Part shown: one piece after another, positions 39,701-54,700 of the stretch
Numbering within the stretch: position 1 is the stretch's first letter
Layout: the number at the start of each line of letters is the position of its first letter
Origin: Branchiostoma floridae
Lineage: Eukaryota; Chordata; Leptocardii; Amphioxiformes; Branchiostomatidae
Assembly: GCF_000003815.2 (NCBI RefSeq)
Contig: NC_049993.1
Coordinates: forward strand, 5,483,686 to 5,547,685
DNA: 64,000 bases
Direction: 5' to 3'
The notes under the pieces: model-generated
What the model saw: only the letters and a program-made list of their open reading frames with translations
What the model was told of the DNA's origin: nothing
Database searches by the model: none
Position numbers and translations under genes: made by a program

Positions 39701-42700
39701 ACTCTTTCTGCTAGCCTTCTGGAGCATATCCACCTGGTCATAGCATTATCACACCTAACCAGCCTCCTTACATCTTCGGCCGACAATGCCCAGGTTTCTG
39801 ACGCATATAACATAGCACTTCTAACACATGAGCTATAAACATGCCCACGATTCCTAAAGGGGATATTGCGGTTTGTAAGTATGGGTAGGAGCTCATGGAA
39901 GCTCTTCCAGGCTGACCTAATCCTGGCTGTTACTGCATCTGCACAGCCACCAGACTGGCCGATGGTATCACCCAAGTAGCAAAAGATGGGGACTACCTTA
40001 AAAGTATCACCGGAGACAGTGGCTTCCATTAAAGGTGGTTCTGGGGGGGTGGGTGCTTGGTTGCTACAACTGTGGCAGATAAAGTTAGGGTCTTCTTTCA
40101 GTTTACCCTTGATCTTAGTACATCTCTTATGTATCCAGTGTTTGCATTGGGTACAGAATATAGAGTTATCTCCCACACCCTTGTGGCATACACCACAAGG
40201 GAACTTCCCTGTTTCCTTGGACGGTCTAGAGTCATTGTATTTACAGTGGACTACCATGGTTTTACCGGTGTTCACACGCAAGCCGTGTGAGCTTAAATTG
40301 TTCTTCCAAGGGGAGAACCTTTGCGACAGGAGTGTGAGAGTTTCAGCAGCTAACCCCAGGTCGTCTGCATACAGCAATTCCCACGGACAGCCTACTCTAA
40401 AATCCCGCGATATTGCTTCCATGACTATGATGAACAAGAGTGGGCTGAGGACAGAGCCCTGATGTACTCCTACCTTGACATCAAACTCTGGGCTATATTT
40501 GCCGTTAACTCGTACACTGGACCTAGCATGGCAATACATAGATTGCACAGTCCTAACTAGCCACTCCTGCACACCTAGCTTTCTCATTGCCCACCATAAA
40601 ACTTCCCTGGGCACCCTATCAAAAGCTTTTTCCAGGTCTACAAACATAAGGTACAGGTCCTTTCTCTTAGAGAGGAATTTCTCTTGGAGCTGCCGTAGTA
40701 TGAAAATTGCATCTGTAGTGCCCCTCCCTGACATAAAGCCAAACTGCATGGAGTCAATGTGAACCTGTTCTCTAATCATGGGTTCGAGCACTCTTTCAAC
40801 TACTTTGAGCACCTGATCTAAGAGTTTCAGACCCCGATAGTTGCCTCTCTCCATAGAGTCTCCCTTACCCTTATAACAGTTAATAATGTAGGAAAGGTTC
40901 CAATCATTTGGTATTTTCTCTTCCTTGATTATAGCATTTGTGAGGGAAGCAATCTGGTCAGCCATGAAATCACCACCAGCTTGTATCATTTCGGCTACAA
41001 TACCTGAGGGTCCAGCAGCTTTACCTTTTTTCATAGCATTAATTGCTTTTGTTGTCCTAGCTCTATCAATTTTTGGGGGAGGTCCGTACACAGGAGAAAC
41101 TTCGTCTAGAGTGTCTGGATCCCAAGGGAATTCGACATTCAGAAGTCTCTCGTAGTGACATTTCCATGCAGACAGTTTATCAACGTCTGTGAAAGCAATA
41201 CAGCCATCATCTTGCCTAATGCACTTTTCCCCAATCACATCCTGGTTTTCAGACTTCATGTTGCGGGCAAGTTTGAAAATCTTATTCTTCATGTCATATG
41301 TTACAATATTACTGAACTGAGCTTCCTGAACACTCTTTTTAGCAAAGTATATCGCTGACTTTGCGGCTCTCTTTGCTGCGATGTAAGGTTCTTTACTCCC
41401 ACCCTTCTGCCATTCTTTAAACCGGCTGCGCTTTAAGAATTATAATAGATTGTATCCAGTGACCAAATGCTGACACACATGGCTCCCCACTGTTCTAACT
41501 GCCTGTTTTCTCTCCAAAATGTGTGCTCAATGAATCGTAGAGCGACAAGCTTAAGGATTAATGTACTGTGATCTTCTTTCTCTTCTTCTTTCAAGCCTTG
41601 CTCAGTGGTGTGCAAATATTTGCATCTCTACAGGTTTGACCCATCATTCGGAGAGAAATGTGCATCCATCATTCCTCCTGCAGGCTGGAACACTGGTGAG
41701 GTAACTATAACACACCGCAGGACACTGCTGAGGTGGTGTCCGATGGCTACTACGGTGGCCTCGCCTCACAGGACGATCGCACAGGTCAAAAGTACAACTC
41801 TTATAATATAAGGCTTTTGCAAGATCTTAGGAAACAGATCTGTGTCCTTTTTATCTGCCTCGTATTCATGAGGGAAGACTTGTACTGACAATTAAAAGTT
41901 CAATTTTTAAAACACCTACTTGTGATATCTAATGGTCGCCTTCTTTATGTGATGACTGCTATTAAAGGTGAAAAATACAACTTTTATATAATAAAGCTTT
42001 TCAACAAAAGACATGTCTACTTTCTGCTCTGTAAAAGTTAGGGAGAAAAAAATGTGTGTAATTGACAACAAAAACTTTTAGACACTTGTTTGCTATATTC
42101 ATTTGATGATGGTGTTCTTTTCCCACTAATAAGATTATGAAATGGACATTTTTATTGGCATGCCAGCTGGATGTTTTATGATTCTTTTAAAAGAAGAAAC
42201 TGTTTTCATATTGTCTATTCATTCCCCTTAAGAAAAGAAATGCTCAATCATTACAAATCAATAAAGAAAATGTTGCAAATTTTGTGCATGGAGCAAGGAG
42301 CAAGTACAATATAAAGAAACAAAAATTCTATATGTTCCTATGGGATCTGTTTGCTTTTTACATACATGTACATGTGCATGTACATGTACATGTACATGTA
42401 CATGCACCCCAACATCTAATGAAGAAACGATGAAGTGTAGAGAGTCATCCTGACTTCATCCCATCACCTCAGGTCACAGTGGGGTCATTACTCCCATTGA
42501 AGTCTGTCTCAATGCAAGTAAGATTGCCACGACCCAACAAAGGCTGCACAGGACCTCTCGACAAGTGTGGTCCCTCTCCATGAAACACTCTTAGAAAAAC
42601 TCGCTTGGTGCTCGGAACAATGGTAAAGAACACAGAGGCTCTTTGTGTGAATGCCTGACATGAGATCGGGTACCGGGGCCAACTGTGAGGGTTCGTGGAA

Positions 42701-45700
42701 AATTTTCATCACAAAACGACTCCGCGCAAACATTTCTACAAGGCGATGTCGGGCCATTGTCTCCACTCTCCTGCCAAATTCCTGCAAGAAGGCACGGAAC
42801 AAAGCGGGGTCGCGGAGGTCACGGTGATACATCATCGCAGCGTAAACTGACCTGATCCAAATGGTGGCTGTGCGAGGACGAACAGGAGTCTGCGTTCGGT
42901 AAAACCGGGGCGGTGAAGACGTCTTGGTTGCTATGGCAACAGACGAGAAGGAGCAACAATGTTAGCCACAGAAGAGGAGGGAAATGAAAACATTTGTGTA
43001 GCTTTATTGGGAAAACAGGGAGCTGTTTATGGGCCGAAATTAACCGATAATTTGGCGGACATAATAGAGTGGGATAATAACAGGTCTCGCAGCGTGAGCA
43101 GAGCTACCAGCAGAGCCATTCAGGTCTTTTTAAACACACAGCGTGCGGGCGGCCTAACCCGACACTCTCTCCGATTCATGCACGGACGTGGGTCAGAACA
43201 CAGAGGGACGCGAGGGAGAGGAAAAAGAGAGGCAAGTCAGTTCTAACTCACCAACGATCCGAGTTCCCCTCAAAGGCATGCAAATCCAGGAGTGCTGCCA
43301 GCTCAGTTCTGAAAGGACACAACGAAGCATACGATAATGAGCATCAGTAGGGTTATTGGGCTGGGTAAAGGATTGTATGGTGGGCCATTATTATGTTTGG
43401 TTTGGGAAAGATGGGCCGGGGAGTCCGTTGTATGCTTTACAAAGGAGGAACGGCAGGAGACCTTTTCTGTGGGCAAACAATAGGTGTGAAGCTTACGGGG
43501 ATTAAGTCACTAGGACGAGCTGAATTCACGAGCACAAACAATGTTCATAACACACATAACGGACCCGTTTTTCAAAGTGCCTTTCCCACACACAGACTGT
43601 GACAGGGTGCATATATCCAAAGGACAATACAAATGAATACAAACGATTTATAAAGATAGATTAGGAATATTGAAACCAATTGTCTCCTAACTTTCAAGGC
43701 TTTCCTAAGAGCAGTCCTAAGCAAATAGATTGCATTCTGCACTAAAAATTGAAGGGAAAACTTTTCACAAAAACAGCATATTATAAAGTGAAAGTAGTCC
43801 CAAAATGTTTATAGTTCTAAGATTCTACTCAATTGTGCCTTTCCTCTTTTGAATTAAAGGGCCAAACTATTTTCTAGTTTTCATGTTTAATTGTTCTTTT
43901 TTTTAAGCTTCACAGTGGAAGAGAAATCAGCTGCAACCTTTTCGCTCTTTCTTGTCATGATGCAATTTGAAAGACATGGCAGAAATTCAAAGCCAAGTTC
44001 ATGTACATGTAAATATCATAATGTAATTGTTGCTAATGCCTCTTGCAACTAAGAAACATCTTTTGTCATTTTCAAGTGATTCTGTGACCAAAACATTCTG
44101 GTCTATATTATAATGGGAAATTGTTTACAGAGAACTTCTGTACTTTTCTGTAAGTCAAGTCTCAACACGATAGACTCATGTGATGGCTTCAATGGTTTCT
44201 GTCAAATTTCCAAAGGAGTTATGCCACTTACGTTAACACAAACATACCCCTATAGAGAAAATCTTATCTGAAATAGCAAGTTTGTGTACCAAACAGCAGG
44301 GTCTTTTACTGAATTAAACATAGTCAAGTTCTCACGAGGGATTTAGTTAGCCATAACTTGTAGAACCTTTAGAAACAGTGTGAAAAGTTGGTACAGAATA
44401 GCTGAGAACGCACATCATCGCTTGTTGCGGCATTTTGTTTGAGAACATTTTCCAGATGTCAGAAACAGTTGGGCGGAGGGGAGGCCGTGTATTCAGAGCG
44501 TGAAGTTTAGACAAATGTTATTGTATAAACTGTTGAATTTCCTGAATGGGCAGGATGGCACAAAGCGCGGCGCTGACCCTGACTGTTATGTGTGTCCGGA
44601 CTGCCTTTTGTTAAGAGAGAGGAAAAACGGCTGTAGACCTCACAACTTCACATGGTCGGGGGTCGTTTGCATTGGAGAGGTTGACAAACCTACACCAATG
44701 GAGCACACTGGGAAGTCTTGGAAATGAGGCAAAGGAAAATCAATATGATGCACCCCCAACTTTCATCATGTAAGAAGTAAAAGTTGAAAGGAAAAGTATT
44801 TTCAGGTGCTTACTGTTCCGATGAACCGGTATCTTTAACTTGAGATATTCAAGTTACTTATATCATTAAGTCTGAATAAACAAAAATCAGAATTTGTACA
44901 TGTAGAGTATTTCAATCTTCTATAATTACCTGTTCTGTATACGTGTATACAGGGGTAATATATACTGTATACAGGGCACAATGTGCATTCAATATGTAGT
45001 ATGATACCCTGGTATTTAACTTCAGAGAATTAAAAGAGTTCCAAAGACTTACCTTGACTTGTGTGTCTCCAGCAGCTTTGCAACAGAGTTGATAGCCCTG
45101 GAATGAAAAAAAAGAAGAAGAAAGAAATAAAGAAAGGAAAATTAATTTCACATCAAGATCTCCTCTACGATAATCAGAACTTAGAATAAATAAATGTTGT
45201 ACCTGATTTCTTTTTCTACTCTACTGAGCTCCTGGGCCGAGACCAGGTCCACTTTGTTGACCAGTATAACGTCAGCCATGGCAACTTGCCTGTAAACAAA
45301 TAAACAAACAAACAAGCAGACAAACAATTACATCAGAACAAATAAAGCAGACTGACTGATTATAATTTCTAAAGCTCTCAATGCTAGACATAATGGTACA
45401 TTGATCATGACAAATGCACAGCATTGTGCACTGAAGTAACATTACATGTACATGCTCTTGTAGATATTGTTTAAAAATACATATTCCTGTTGTTAACATG
45501 AAAATATGAAATAATTTTGAAACATCATATATATAGCTATATCTATCTAATAGTATGTTCTATACACTTATGTTATATAAATTTTTACATGTATGCTTTG
45601 AGTTTAAGCAATGTCTAACTTGAACTTTATCACCAGGAACATGTAACAGTTCCACACAATAGATCTGATATATCCTAATACAGGATGACTTACCTGACCG

Positions 45701-48700
45701 CTTCATTAACTTTGCCATCTGCCTTCTGCTCATGCAGATGCTGTAAAACAAATATGTACAAATAAAACACAACTGTTCTGTGGTAAAGGTTTAAATGGGT
45801 GAGCTTGATGTACATTTTTTTTTTACTCAATGGTCACCACGTAACAAGGCCTGAAGGCCACTCAAGGTTACGGGTTACATGATTGGAACTGTAACAGCAA
45901 CTCTTCGCCCTAGGTCAGAAACATCATGATTGAGACCAGCCCAATTGCTCACTATGAGTGAGGACTAACTGACCCAATAGGCGAAGCAGGGGTTACGAGG
46001 GCTGCTCGGGAGATTCCCTACCCCTATTTTGGCCAGAATGGTTTGATCCGCTCGGGTGGATGTTCGCACATGTGGCGGGTTCTTTAACGTGCATAGGGTA
46101 GGCTCTCCCCATACACGGGACCTCCATTTAACGTCCTATCCGAGGGATGACTCATTTTTTCACTTGAGTAAAGTGAGGAAAGTCGTATAAAGTGCCTTTC
46201 CCAAGGGCACAAGACCGGCAACACGGCAGGCGGATTCGAACCGGCGACCTCTCGGTCACGGGCCGAATACACTACCACTGTGCTACGCGGCCCCACAAAC
46301 ATGTAGCATCTAAGTGTTTTTGCAAAATGCATTTCAATTTCACTTTTTGAAAATAGAATGAAAAACACCAACCTGTAAACAGAACTTGGAATCAACCACT
46401 GTGATGATACCTAAGGAAATGAATATAATGATGATATAATGTAAATCACTTGAAGCTAAATAATAATGAAACAAAACATGCCGATAGCTTAGAAGTAGTT
46501 TAGAAATGCAGTCAACAATGGAGACATCTTGTAGAATATCTAGGTGGCTTAAAGGGGCATTCCACTCCAGACGGGACTGTTGTTTTCCGATAGATATTAA
46601 TTATAGAAGTGACAAATGTATGCTACGTACCATTATACGATAGAGAACCCATTAGCCCCACGCGCATTGAAAACATTCAGTCTTCTTCAAAACTCCCTGA
46701 GTATCCTCTAATTAAATCAAATCAATCTCAGCCTATGTCTGAATACAATGTGCCTGACAATGCCTGACTTAAGTTAGGATACAAAGCTAATTTCAGGGGC
46801 GCTAAGCAAAAACGTCTTGATATATGTTCTTTGATATCTTGTGAAAATTTTCACGATAAAAGAAGTGTCTACACGTATAGGGAATATATGGGTAGGTTCT
46901 GCATGGGTTTAGTGAGTGTCATATTGTTTTACAAACACACGTTGCGTAATTCACCACAAGTGGAATTCCACCAAAGGTCGGCTGATCATGTATTCATTGA
47001 TACATTATCTACTGGAAAATAACACTCCCTTCTGGAGTGGAATGCCCCTTTAATGATGCTATTTACTTACCATCTAAATATAAGTCACTGCAAAGCTCTG
47101 AGTCCAGCCAGAATATGGATGCAACTGGACCTAAAAGAAGTACAACGAGAAAATGTGTACAGTAATTTACTCAATCACTGTTTTTGTAGATGAAGTTAAC
47201 AATCATCATCATTGTCAGATTTATGAATTATCAATCATAACTTTATGATTTATGGATTGTTAATGGATTGTGAGTAAGTAGAAGTAGATGATTGTATTTT
47301 TAGAAAATTTCATGGAAGAGGTTCGAGATCTCTTGAGAGAGAAAAGCCATAACAAACACGAATGGGGATGTCATCCACAAAATCCAGTTTGTATGACCAC
47401 AATTTCCCTTGGATCCTACTAACCCTGCTGTTGTTACTATAGACCTGATCTAGACACCAGATGTACTGACTTTTCAGGAAGATCATATTTCAAGGAACTT
47501 GCCTAAAACAGTCTCTCATGTTATGGTTCTTTTTATGAGTCAGGGGAAGCAATCATGTGGGTGTGTGAATAATATTATAGTTGGCAAACTTTTTTTTCAA
47601 GTTCAAGTTTATTTTTCAAGTTCATCCTTTTTTCTCTCCCGTTATTCACTGATTTTTCTTTTGTAAACCCTCTTTTACAAAGAAGTTCTTTCTGAAAGTA
47701 AAGCATCATGAGTTAATTGTAAGACCATGCTTTTTATTCATCATGGTATTTCATTTCTGTCATAACTATTCTTGACTTCAAAGTTAATGCCATTTTCCAA
47801 ATGGCCAATGGATTTCCATTACCAAAGGTGAACCGTGTTGTTTTACATGTACATTTCATGGCTGTACATTTTTTAACCCCCACTCACACACAGAATCCTT
47901 CCCTGTCCACCCCTACAGAAAATAAAATGACCCAAGACAAACTTTGCAGGTGCAGATCTCACGATTGTCAAGTTTCATTCTTGGAAGGAGTCTCAGCCTC
48001 GCCATGGTCTTTCTTTGATATCCAGCCAAGGGGACAGATCGGCAAAGCAATTAACACTTGACTGCGAAGGTTAACTTCCAGATGGGCCTTAAGAAAACTT
48101 CTTCCCTGCTCCTTTTCATAAGTTAAGTAGCCCAAGAAGACTGCCATAATCGTAAGCAATAAGTCTGTTATTCCTGAAAATAATTTCATCAGATTGGTAG
48201 AACATAGGATGTTGGAGTTTTCCTTTACGCAACCAATACTTTCTCTTAAGCTATACACTATGACCAATCAACAATTGCACTTTTTTCACAACACTTGTGA
48301 CCCTTATTCACTCAATTCAATTAGACAGTACCAGAGAGTACAGGACTCTGAAGGGCAGCTTCAGTATTGTGCCTCAGTTCATAAGAAATGTTGAAATAGT
48401 CCTTTATCCTTCAAAATCTTGTTCTGGAGTAAGACTAAAACCTGTACTCTAGACCAACCAACAAAAAAGGATGTTGGCTTTTTTTAGCCCTTTACCAACT
48501 TGGCCCATGGCTGTAATAAGAGCACATTTGCCCAATACCTGGTCAACTGGTCCAACACCCCAAAGGGTAACTTAAACGGTGGTCGAGAAGAATGTTGGGC
48601 CAAGTCGGTCGCACTGGTTCCAACAAAAATATCCATATCTGTTTTACTACTTTTAGTAACGAATAAATTAATGAAACTAATGCTGGCAAAATAACTTCCA

Positions 48701-51700
48701 TGGTTGAAGTAATAAAAGAGAACACTTCCTCTTTTCCTCTTTTCTTTGGGCTTAAACCCCTCAAGACATAACTGCTTTATTATCACAAGTGCATGTTCTA
48801 TGGTTAGTTTGAATGTTACACATGAAAGTTGCATGGCATCCTCTAAAGAACATAAATTTCACCTCTGTGTAAACAAGGCCCCTCACCCCTACATGATGAG
48901 AGGTCTTTAGAATTTAAATTCCTCCTCTGCATAAACAAGACCCCTCACCCCGTGATAGGTGTGACCAATTGCCATCAGGATTGTTGTCCAAACAGTTGTG
49001 CCAGGGCACCATGTGCAACCACAACTGTGACAACCTGAGCCTAACCCTCCACAAGTACTCCTTTGTTCATCCAGCTAAACACATCATGGCCCAGAATATC
49101 TCTGGTTATACCAGCTGCTACTGGTCCTCCCAACATCCACAAGTCTTGTCTGTTACAGTCATCAAGTGTACTTCAAGACATATTTTTGGTAGTGAAAGTT
49201 CTTTTGTTTGAAGTCATCCGGAAAAACAAGGTCCAACTTTCCAGGGAAAAGGGGGAGGGGGTCTAAAGTGGCAACACCTGTTGAGAAAGGCATGCAGTAA
49301 AATGGATGATTTTAAGGAGGGAATGGGGGAGTAACTTTGTTACTTTGTGTGCCATTTGAGATACCAACTACGTATTTTGTATACCTACACCAAAATCTAT
49401 TGATGTGACCTCTTGAAAGTTACTGGTAATTTACGCAAATGAATTACGCAAATGCACATTCATTTAAGATCATCATTAGAGGCATTACACAACTTTAACG
49501 TTATGTAGGTCTGAACTTTAAGTCATTTGTATGAGATATCTTAGAAGATGTCAGTCTGCCACTCTTCAAATAATGCTACGATTAGACTATTGATTCAGAG
49601 GCCATATGAGAATGTTTTCGTACCTTAACCATTGATCAACTGATGCTTTGTTTACTTGGTATGTTGAATAATGTTCTGTTGAGTGTTTTGTATCCTGTAC
49701 ATGTTTGTGGCAACAAGTATGACTGTGATTGGTCTACACAGGATGTGATGTGTGTAGTACTTATGTGCTGTAGGCAGTTTTGCTGCAAAGCAAATAAATG
49801 TATACACGTTGCATATGATTGACAATATTTGGCACAATTTTGTACGGCTCCCAACACTGTGCTATATCAGTCACAGTTTAGTCACACGTTGGGGACTGTA
49901 AAAACATTATGACCATCATTCCAAGCACTCGGACTATGCTGCCCTTTGAGAAGTGGGGGACTCCTGTCCAAACAGCGACCAGATCGCCATAACCAAACAA
50001 CATAAAACGGTCCTTGTCTGTTATTTCATCTCTCTTGTGTCTTTTTTGTTCCATCCTACGACCTTGACGACAAGGGTACAAGAAAGAGGCTGTTCCGGGA
50101 CACTCACAATCAAATATCATCTAAAATGATGTCTGTCTTGAGTTATAAAGGATAAAAAGAGTGACTGCAAGACGATAATACTACAGAAACATTTGTGTAA
50201 CACTGTTGCCGTCTGCATGCCGGGATGACAGTTCATATATAGACACCAAAACATGAAACTATTTTTGCGCTGTCCGTTTTTCTGCCAGGAAAATTTGGCA
50301 TACTTGGTAACGTAGGAGGCCAAGGCAATTACCCAGAGATGAATGTTGGGTGCATGAAATTGAAATTAGGCTCCAAAATGGGAGTTAATACAAAGAATAA
50401 CCTAAGACATGGCCCATGGAGCTACTCTGACCCCACTGGGCAGCAACAGTTAGGAGAGGAGGGCTGACTGTATGCCAAAAGGTTACAGCCACATAACCCT
50501 TGTCACATGAACGTATACATACAGATGAGTTGGGCTCTGATGGGGGATTCCAGGATACATTCATTTGTTCACTCTTGTAGTGCCTAGTGGCACATAGGGT
50601 TGTAGGGTATATTTTAGCTGGGAGGGGTTGCTAGCTCTTTTTATTGGCACCTCCTCAAACATAGGATATGCATCCCATCCAAAAAATGGGTGCAGCCCCA
50701 ACCGAGATGTCCTACCCATGCCAGACTTGAACCAGGGTCGTCACCAAGTTACTATCTATTTGGAACCAACTGTGAGGCTAGTACCAGTTGAGTTACAGGT
50801 AGCCTGATTAAATCTCACTTATAGCAGCCCACCCAACATCCGGCCAGCCTTGGAGGGCCAGTTACAGCCCTGGACAGCAGAGTTTGTGTCACACAGACTA
50901 AGTTACAGGGACATCCCCAAAACATGTACACAAAATCTGTAGACACAATGGCTGACAATGTCCCCTCAGAAGGATATCTTTCCTATTATATATATACATT
51001 TCTATATAAATCCTATCCCATCCAGTAGCACACATCAGGGTTTAGCACTACTTGAATGCTAGTATGGTCAAAGATTCAGGACTGATGATTGATCAGTAAC
51101 CACCTTAACACTACTTGTCGAGGATCCTCGATGTGTTCAAATCTGTATCTGTTATATGCATTATTTTTTGTTTTATTCAACCTTTGATCTTGTGGACTTC
51201 TGTGATAATAGCAGACATCATTTTCAACGCGGTAGAACCACCATGCACACCCTTGAAGCTATTCAGATACCCTTTCATACCCCATAACTGTCACGACCTC
51301 CTTTAGCGAACCCTACAGCAATTAATTATGCGAAAGCCCCCAAATGCCAGCCGGGGATCTTCGCCTTCCGCGGTCTTTGTCTAAGTGAGTTGCTGATTTA
51401 CACCACTTGGTCCACATAAATTACATTTTCCTTACCCCAAAATACATTGCCTGACCCCATAGCCAAATAAACTCAACCCCTATTTACACTGCTGGAATTA
51501 AGGAGCCGTGGGTAATATTTTCAAGTTTAAAAGCAATGATTCCAGCTAATGGTCTAGAAAATTGAGTGGGAAGGCACGCGAAAGTTCGCCCTGCCTGAAG
51601 TTGGGGTGTGGGGTATCCACTTAGGGGTGTGAATTTGGCTGGTTTGGCGGGCGCTCTGTCGTGTAATGACATGAAATGCTAACTGTATCATAATGTTGTT

Positions 51701-54700
51701 ACGGTAATCTAATTTTGCTCAAATTGTTTTCTTGCTGTATATACCAGTGAAAAGTTGGCATGTAGTTTTCTATGGATTTGCTTGATTACTGCATTCAGGT
51801 TTTGCAAAGAAAAAGATAGAAACTAAACATCCTTAACTGAACAAATGATATGGGTTCTTTTGATTTATTTTTGCACATTTAATCATTATAAATCTCTCTT
51901 GGTGTAATCATTGTGATATAGACAACAAATATTGTATGATGTGTATGCTAGGTTTAGGGCTTGTGAAAGTATTATCTCTGAGTCATGCTCATTCCAAACA
52001 ATGTATGGGAGAACATTAAAGATCCTTTGTTCAAAACTTGTCCATAAGATTAGGGATTTGCCCTGTGTGCTGTGGACATCTTCTTGAATTGAGGACATTA
52101 CAGGCACATGCCTTCTTTCCCATCACTCGCTATGGTAGACAATCCTACAGAATGTTACATGTACGGTATAAAGTACTTTGTTTCAATGAGTTACTTTCAG
52201 AGTAAGTCAAAAAGGACTTTGTGGTGATATATCGGACAGGATTGCTGACTGAGAACTTCTGCTACTATACTAACTAAACAACTTTCCTATAGCTTTCCAT
52301 CACAAATCCTACCAAGTGCCTTTCCAACACATGTGATTTCCTGAAACAACACTTGCATTAATGTAGCCTTACTTGCCCTTTGAAAAGTAATCAGAGAGAC
52401 AAACTCTGGATGATAATGCAAGCTAACACACCATGTTCACCTGGCCTTGGGGCAGCGGCCAATGATTCTGCCTAATGATCTAGAAAATTGTAGGGAAAAG
52501 TCACCTTTGGGCTTGGCTTAATGGCTTCCACCAAGTTGGGCAGAATTTTTGTAGAATGATTTCTGTTGAGCCGATTATGTAACAGGCATGTTATTAAAGT
52601 CAGAGTAATAGCAAAGACTTTCTAGTTGCTTCCCTACTTCATTAATGGGTCTGTACAGCTACAAAGCTTTAGCATTGCTCTTTACTAAGTGTTAGAATAT
52701 ATGTGCTATTGTAATATCATCTATTCATATAGGGGCAATATATGCATCACACATACAAGGCGACATACACACACACAGATACATGTACACACATGTATGC
52801 AAACACACATACACACAGGCACGCACACACACACACACATGCACACACACACAATCACAAACATTTAGAAAAGGATGTGTTGCATTGAATATGAAAAGTG
52901 TACCAATCACTGTTAGTTTTAATGCTAGTTCACCTTTATCTGCGGGGTGACCTTTATCCATTGTCTTTAAAAACAGCATTTAGGAGTATCAAGTCTGCGG
53001 AATGTGGTTTCAAATCTGCAATATTTTCAAAATGTTCCAATTTCAAACCACTGTCCATCGACTTTATATCCCTGAATACACTTTTTTTTATAAACAACAG
53101 ATATAGGTTACCCTCAGATAAAGGTGATCTAGCGTTAGCTGCGAAAGAGCGACAATTCCAATAACAACTGATTGTCAGCCAATACCTGGGTCAGCCAGAC
53201 CGGTTGTTTCCAGCAGGATGTAGTCAAACCTTCCCTTCTTCAGCATCAGGTTCTCGATGGCCTTCACTCCATTGTCTCTGTAGAACACAAGGTCAGGGGT
53301 CAAGGTCAGGGGTCAAGGTCAGATGGTGACATGTGAGGTCTAGCTTTCTTTGACTGGACCAGAAGGCTGTGGGTTTGACTCAAGCTTAGTTTGTTCGTAT
53401 TTTAAATCAAAATACAAACAAGCTAGACTTGTATTTGAGCCTGAATTGATGTTACATGCTACATACATATATACATTGTAGATTGTTATAAGTTGTCAAA
53501 TTAGGGACAAAATTACTTTATAAAGTAATGAAAAGCTTTAGGAATCAAGTAATAAGGTGACAAAGTATTAAGCTTTTTCAAGAAATTCTATGCAGACACT
53601 ATACATAGCTACTAAAAGTAATCCCTTCTAGTGTTTGTTTCACAATAAAATACTGTACAAACCGTGATGATTTATATGTTATTCGCCACTAAAGACACTG
53701 TACTAAGTCAGGGAAACCCTACACCAAAAAGCTTTATTTCACTTCCATTTGGAAGATAGATTGTCCAATTACCCCGGTGAATGTATGAAAAGCAACACCG
53801 TTATACTCGTGTTCTTGACAACAAAAACCACATTTGTCACTGCTGTGGTCCTTACACACAGGGTTCAAGTTCATCCCGAGTTACTGTTGGGCCAGTCCAT
53901 TTGTCATCGAGGGGTGCAAGCTCCATAAGAATCATCACAAAGATTTGAGATATCTTTTCCTCCAACCATTTCTTAGAATCATGAATCTTTCCATTTGAAA
54001 AATGCCCTTCCTGTCTTGAATGCTAACTGTTGTGGAAACTTTAAAATGCAGAGGATGACAACTGACATCCAAAATAATGACAAGAAAGTGGCTTCTTTAT
54101 AATGAAGACGTGCATCTTAATTCTGTCGTAGATAGTTTGTTTCAATGTTTTTATTTTGTTTTATATTGTCACCCCTTCCTGAATGATCGAAATGAAACAA
54201 GCTAATACTTCATAAGAAGGGAGTAAATCTGTCAGTCTAAATCCACTTCCCATTTGGAGTGTAATTATATCTTAAACCTTGTCCCTTGTTCAGTACGATT
54301 AGATCATGTATCACTAATTTCCCCCAAGTTGTAAGGTTTCAGTTTGTTCCTCAGAAACTGTGGTCATTACTAACAAGGCCTTTAAACCTGGGAAGTCGTT
54401 AATCTTGTCATTCCTATAATGAAAGTTTGCTTGCAAGAAATAACTGCCATCAATCGGGTGAAAGTAAAAGTCATCACAGGCCAGTTTGGTGATAATTCTT
54501 TCCACCGAGTGAAAGTCGTTTCCTGTAAATTGTAGTTATCAAATGTCTGGGTGGTATCAAGATCAGGAGATTGCTTTACTAAAGACATCTCATCATTTCG
54601 TGTGCAGAAATGTCTCATATTTACAGGGGTGTCCAATGATATCCTGACAGCAGAAACAAGCCCATCAGAAACATGATGCTTTAGTTGTTAGTAAATGTGT

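Noticed and set aside
41620-41700. A plus-strand exon-like segment between CTACAG and GTGAG.
   Set aside because: There is no compatible neighbouring exon and no recognisable protein.
42509-42835. A 108-residue minus-strand ORF beginning [10 protein letters not shown].
   Set aside because: It starts just past the exon 10 donor, in the intron, and matches no family I know. No splice or promoter support was seen.
42927-42940. GTTGCTATGGCAAC resembles an RFX X-box, suggesting a ciliary promoter between opposite-strand ORFs.
   Set aside because: It coincides with the acceptor of ZNG1 exon 10, and neither flanking ORF resembles a known ciliary protein. One isolated match is not enough.
42959-43246. 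A 95-residue plus-strand ORF beginning [10 protein letters not shown].
   Set aside because: It lies antisense between ZNG1 exons 9 and 10, has low-complexity Arg-rich ends and no domain.
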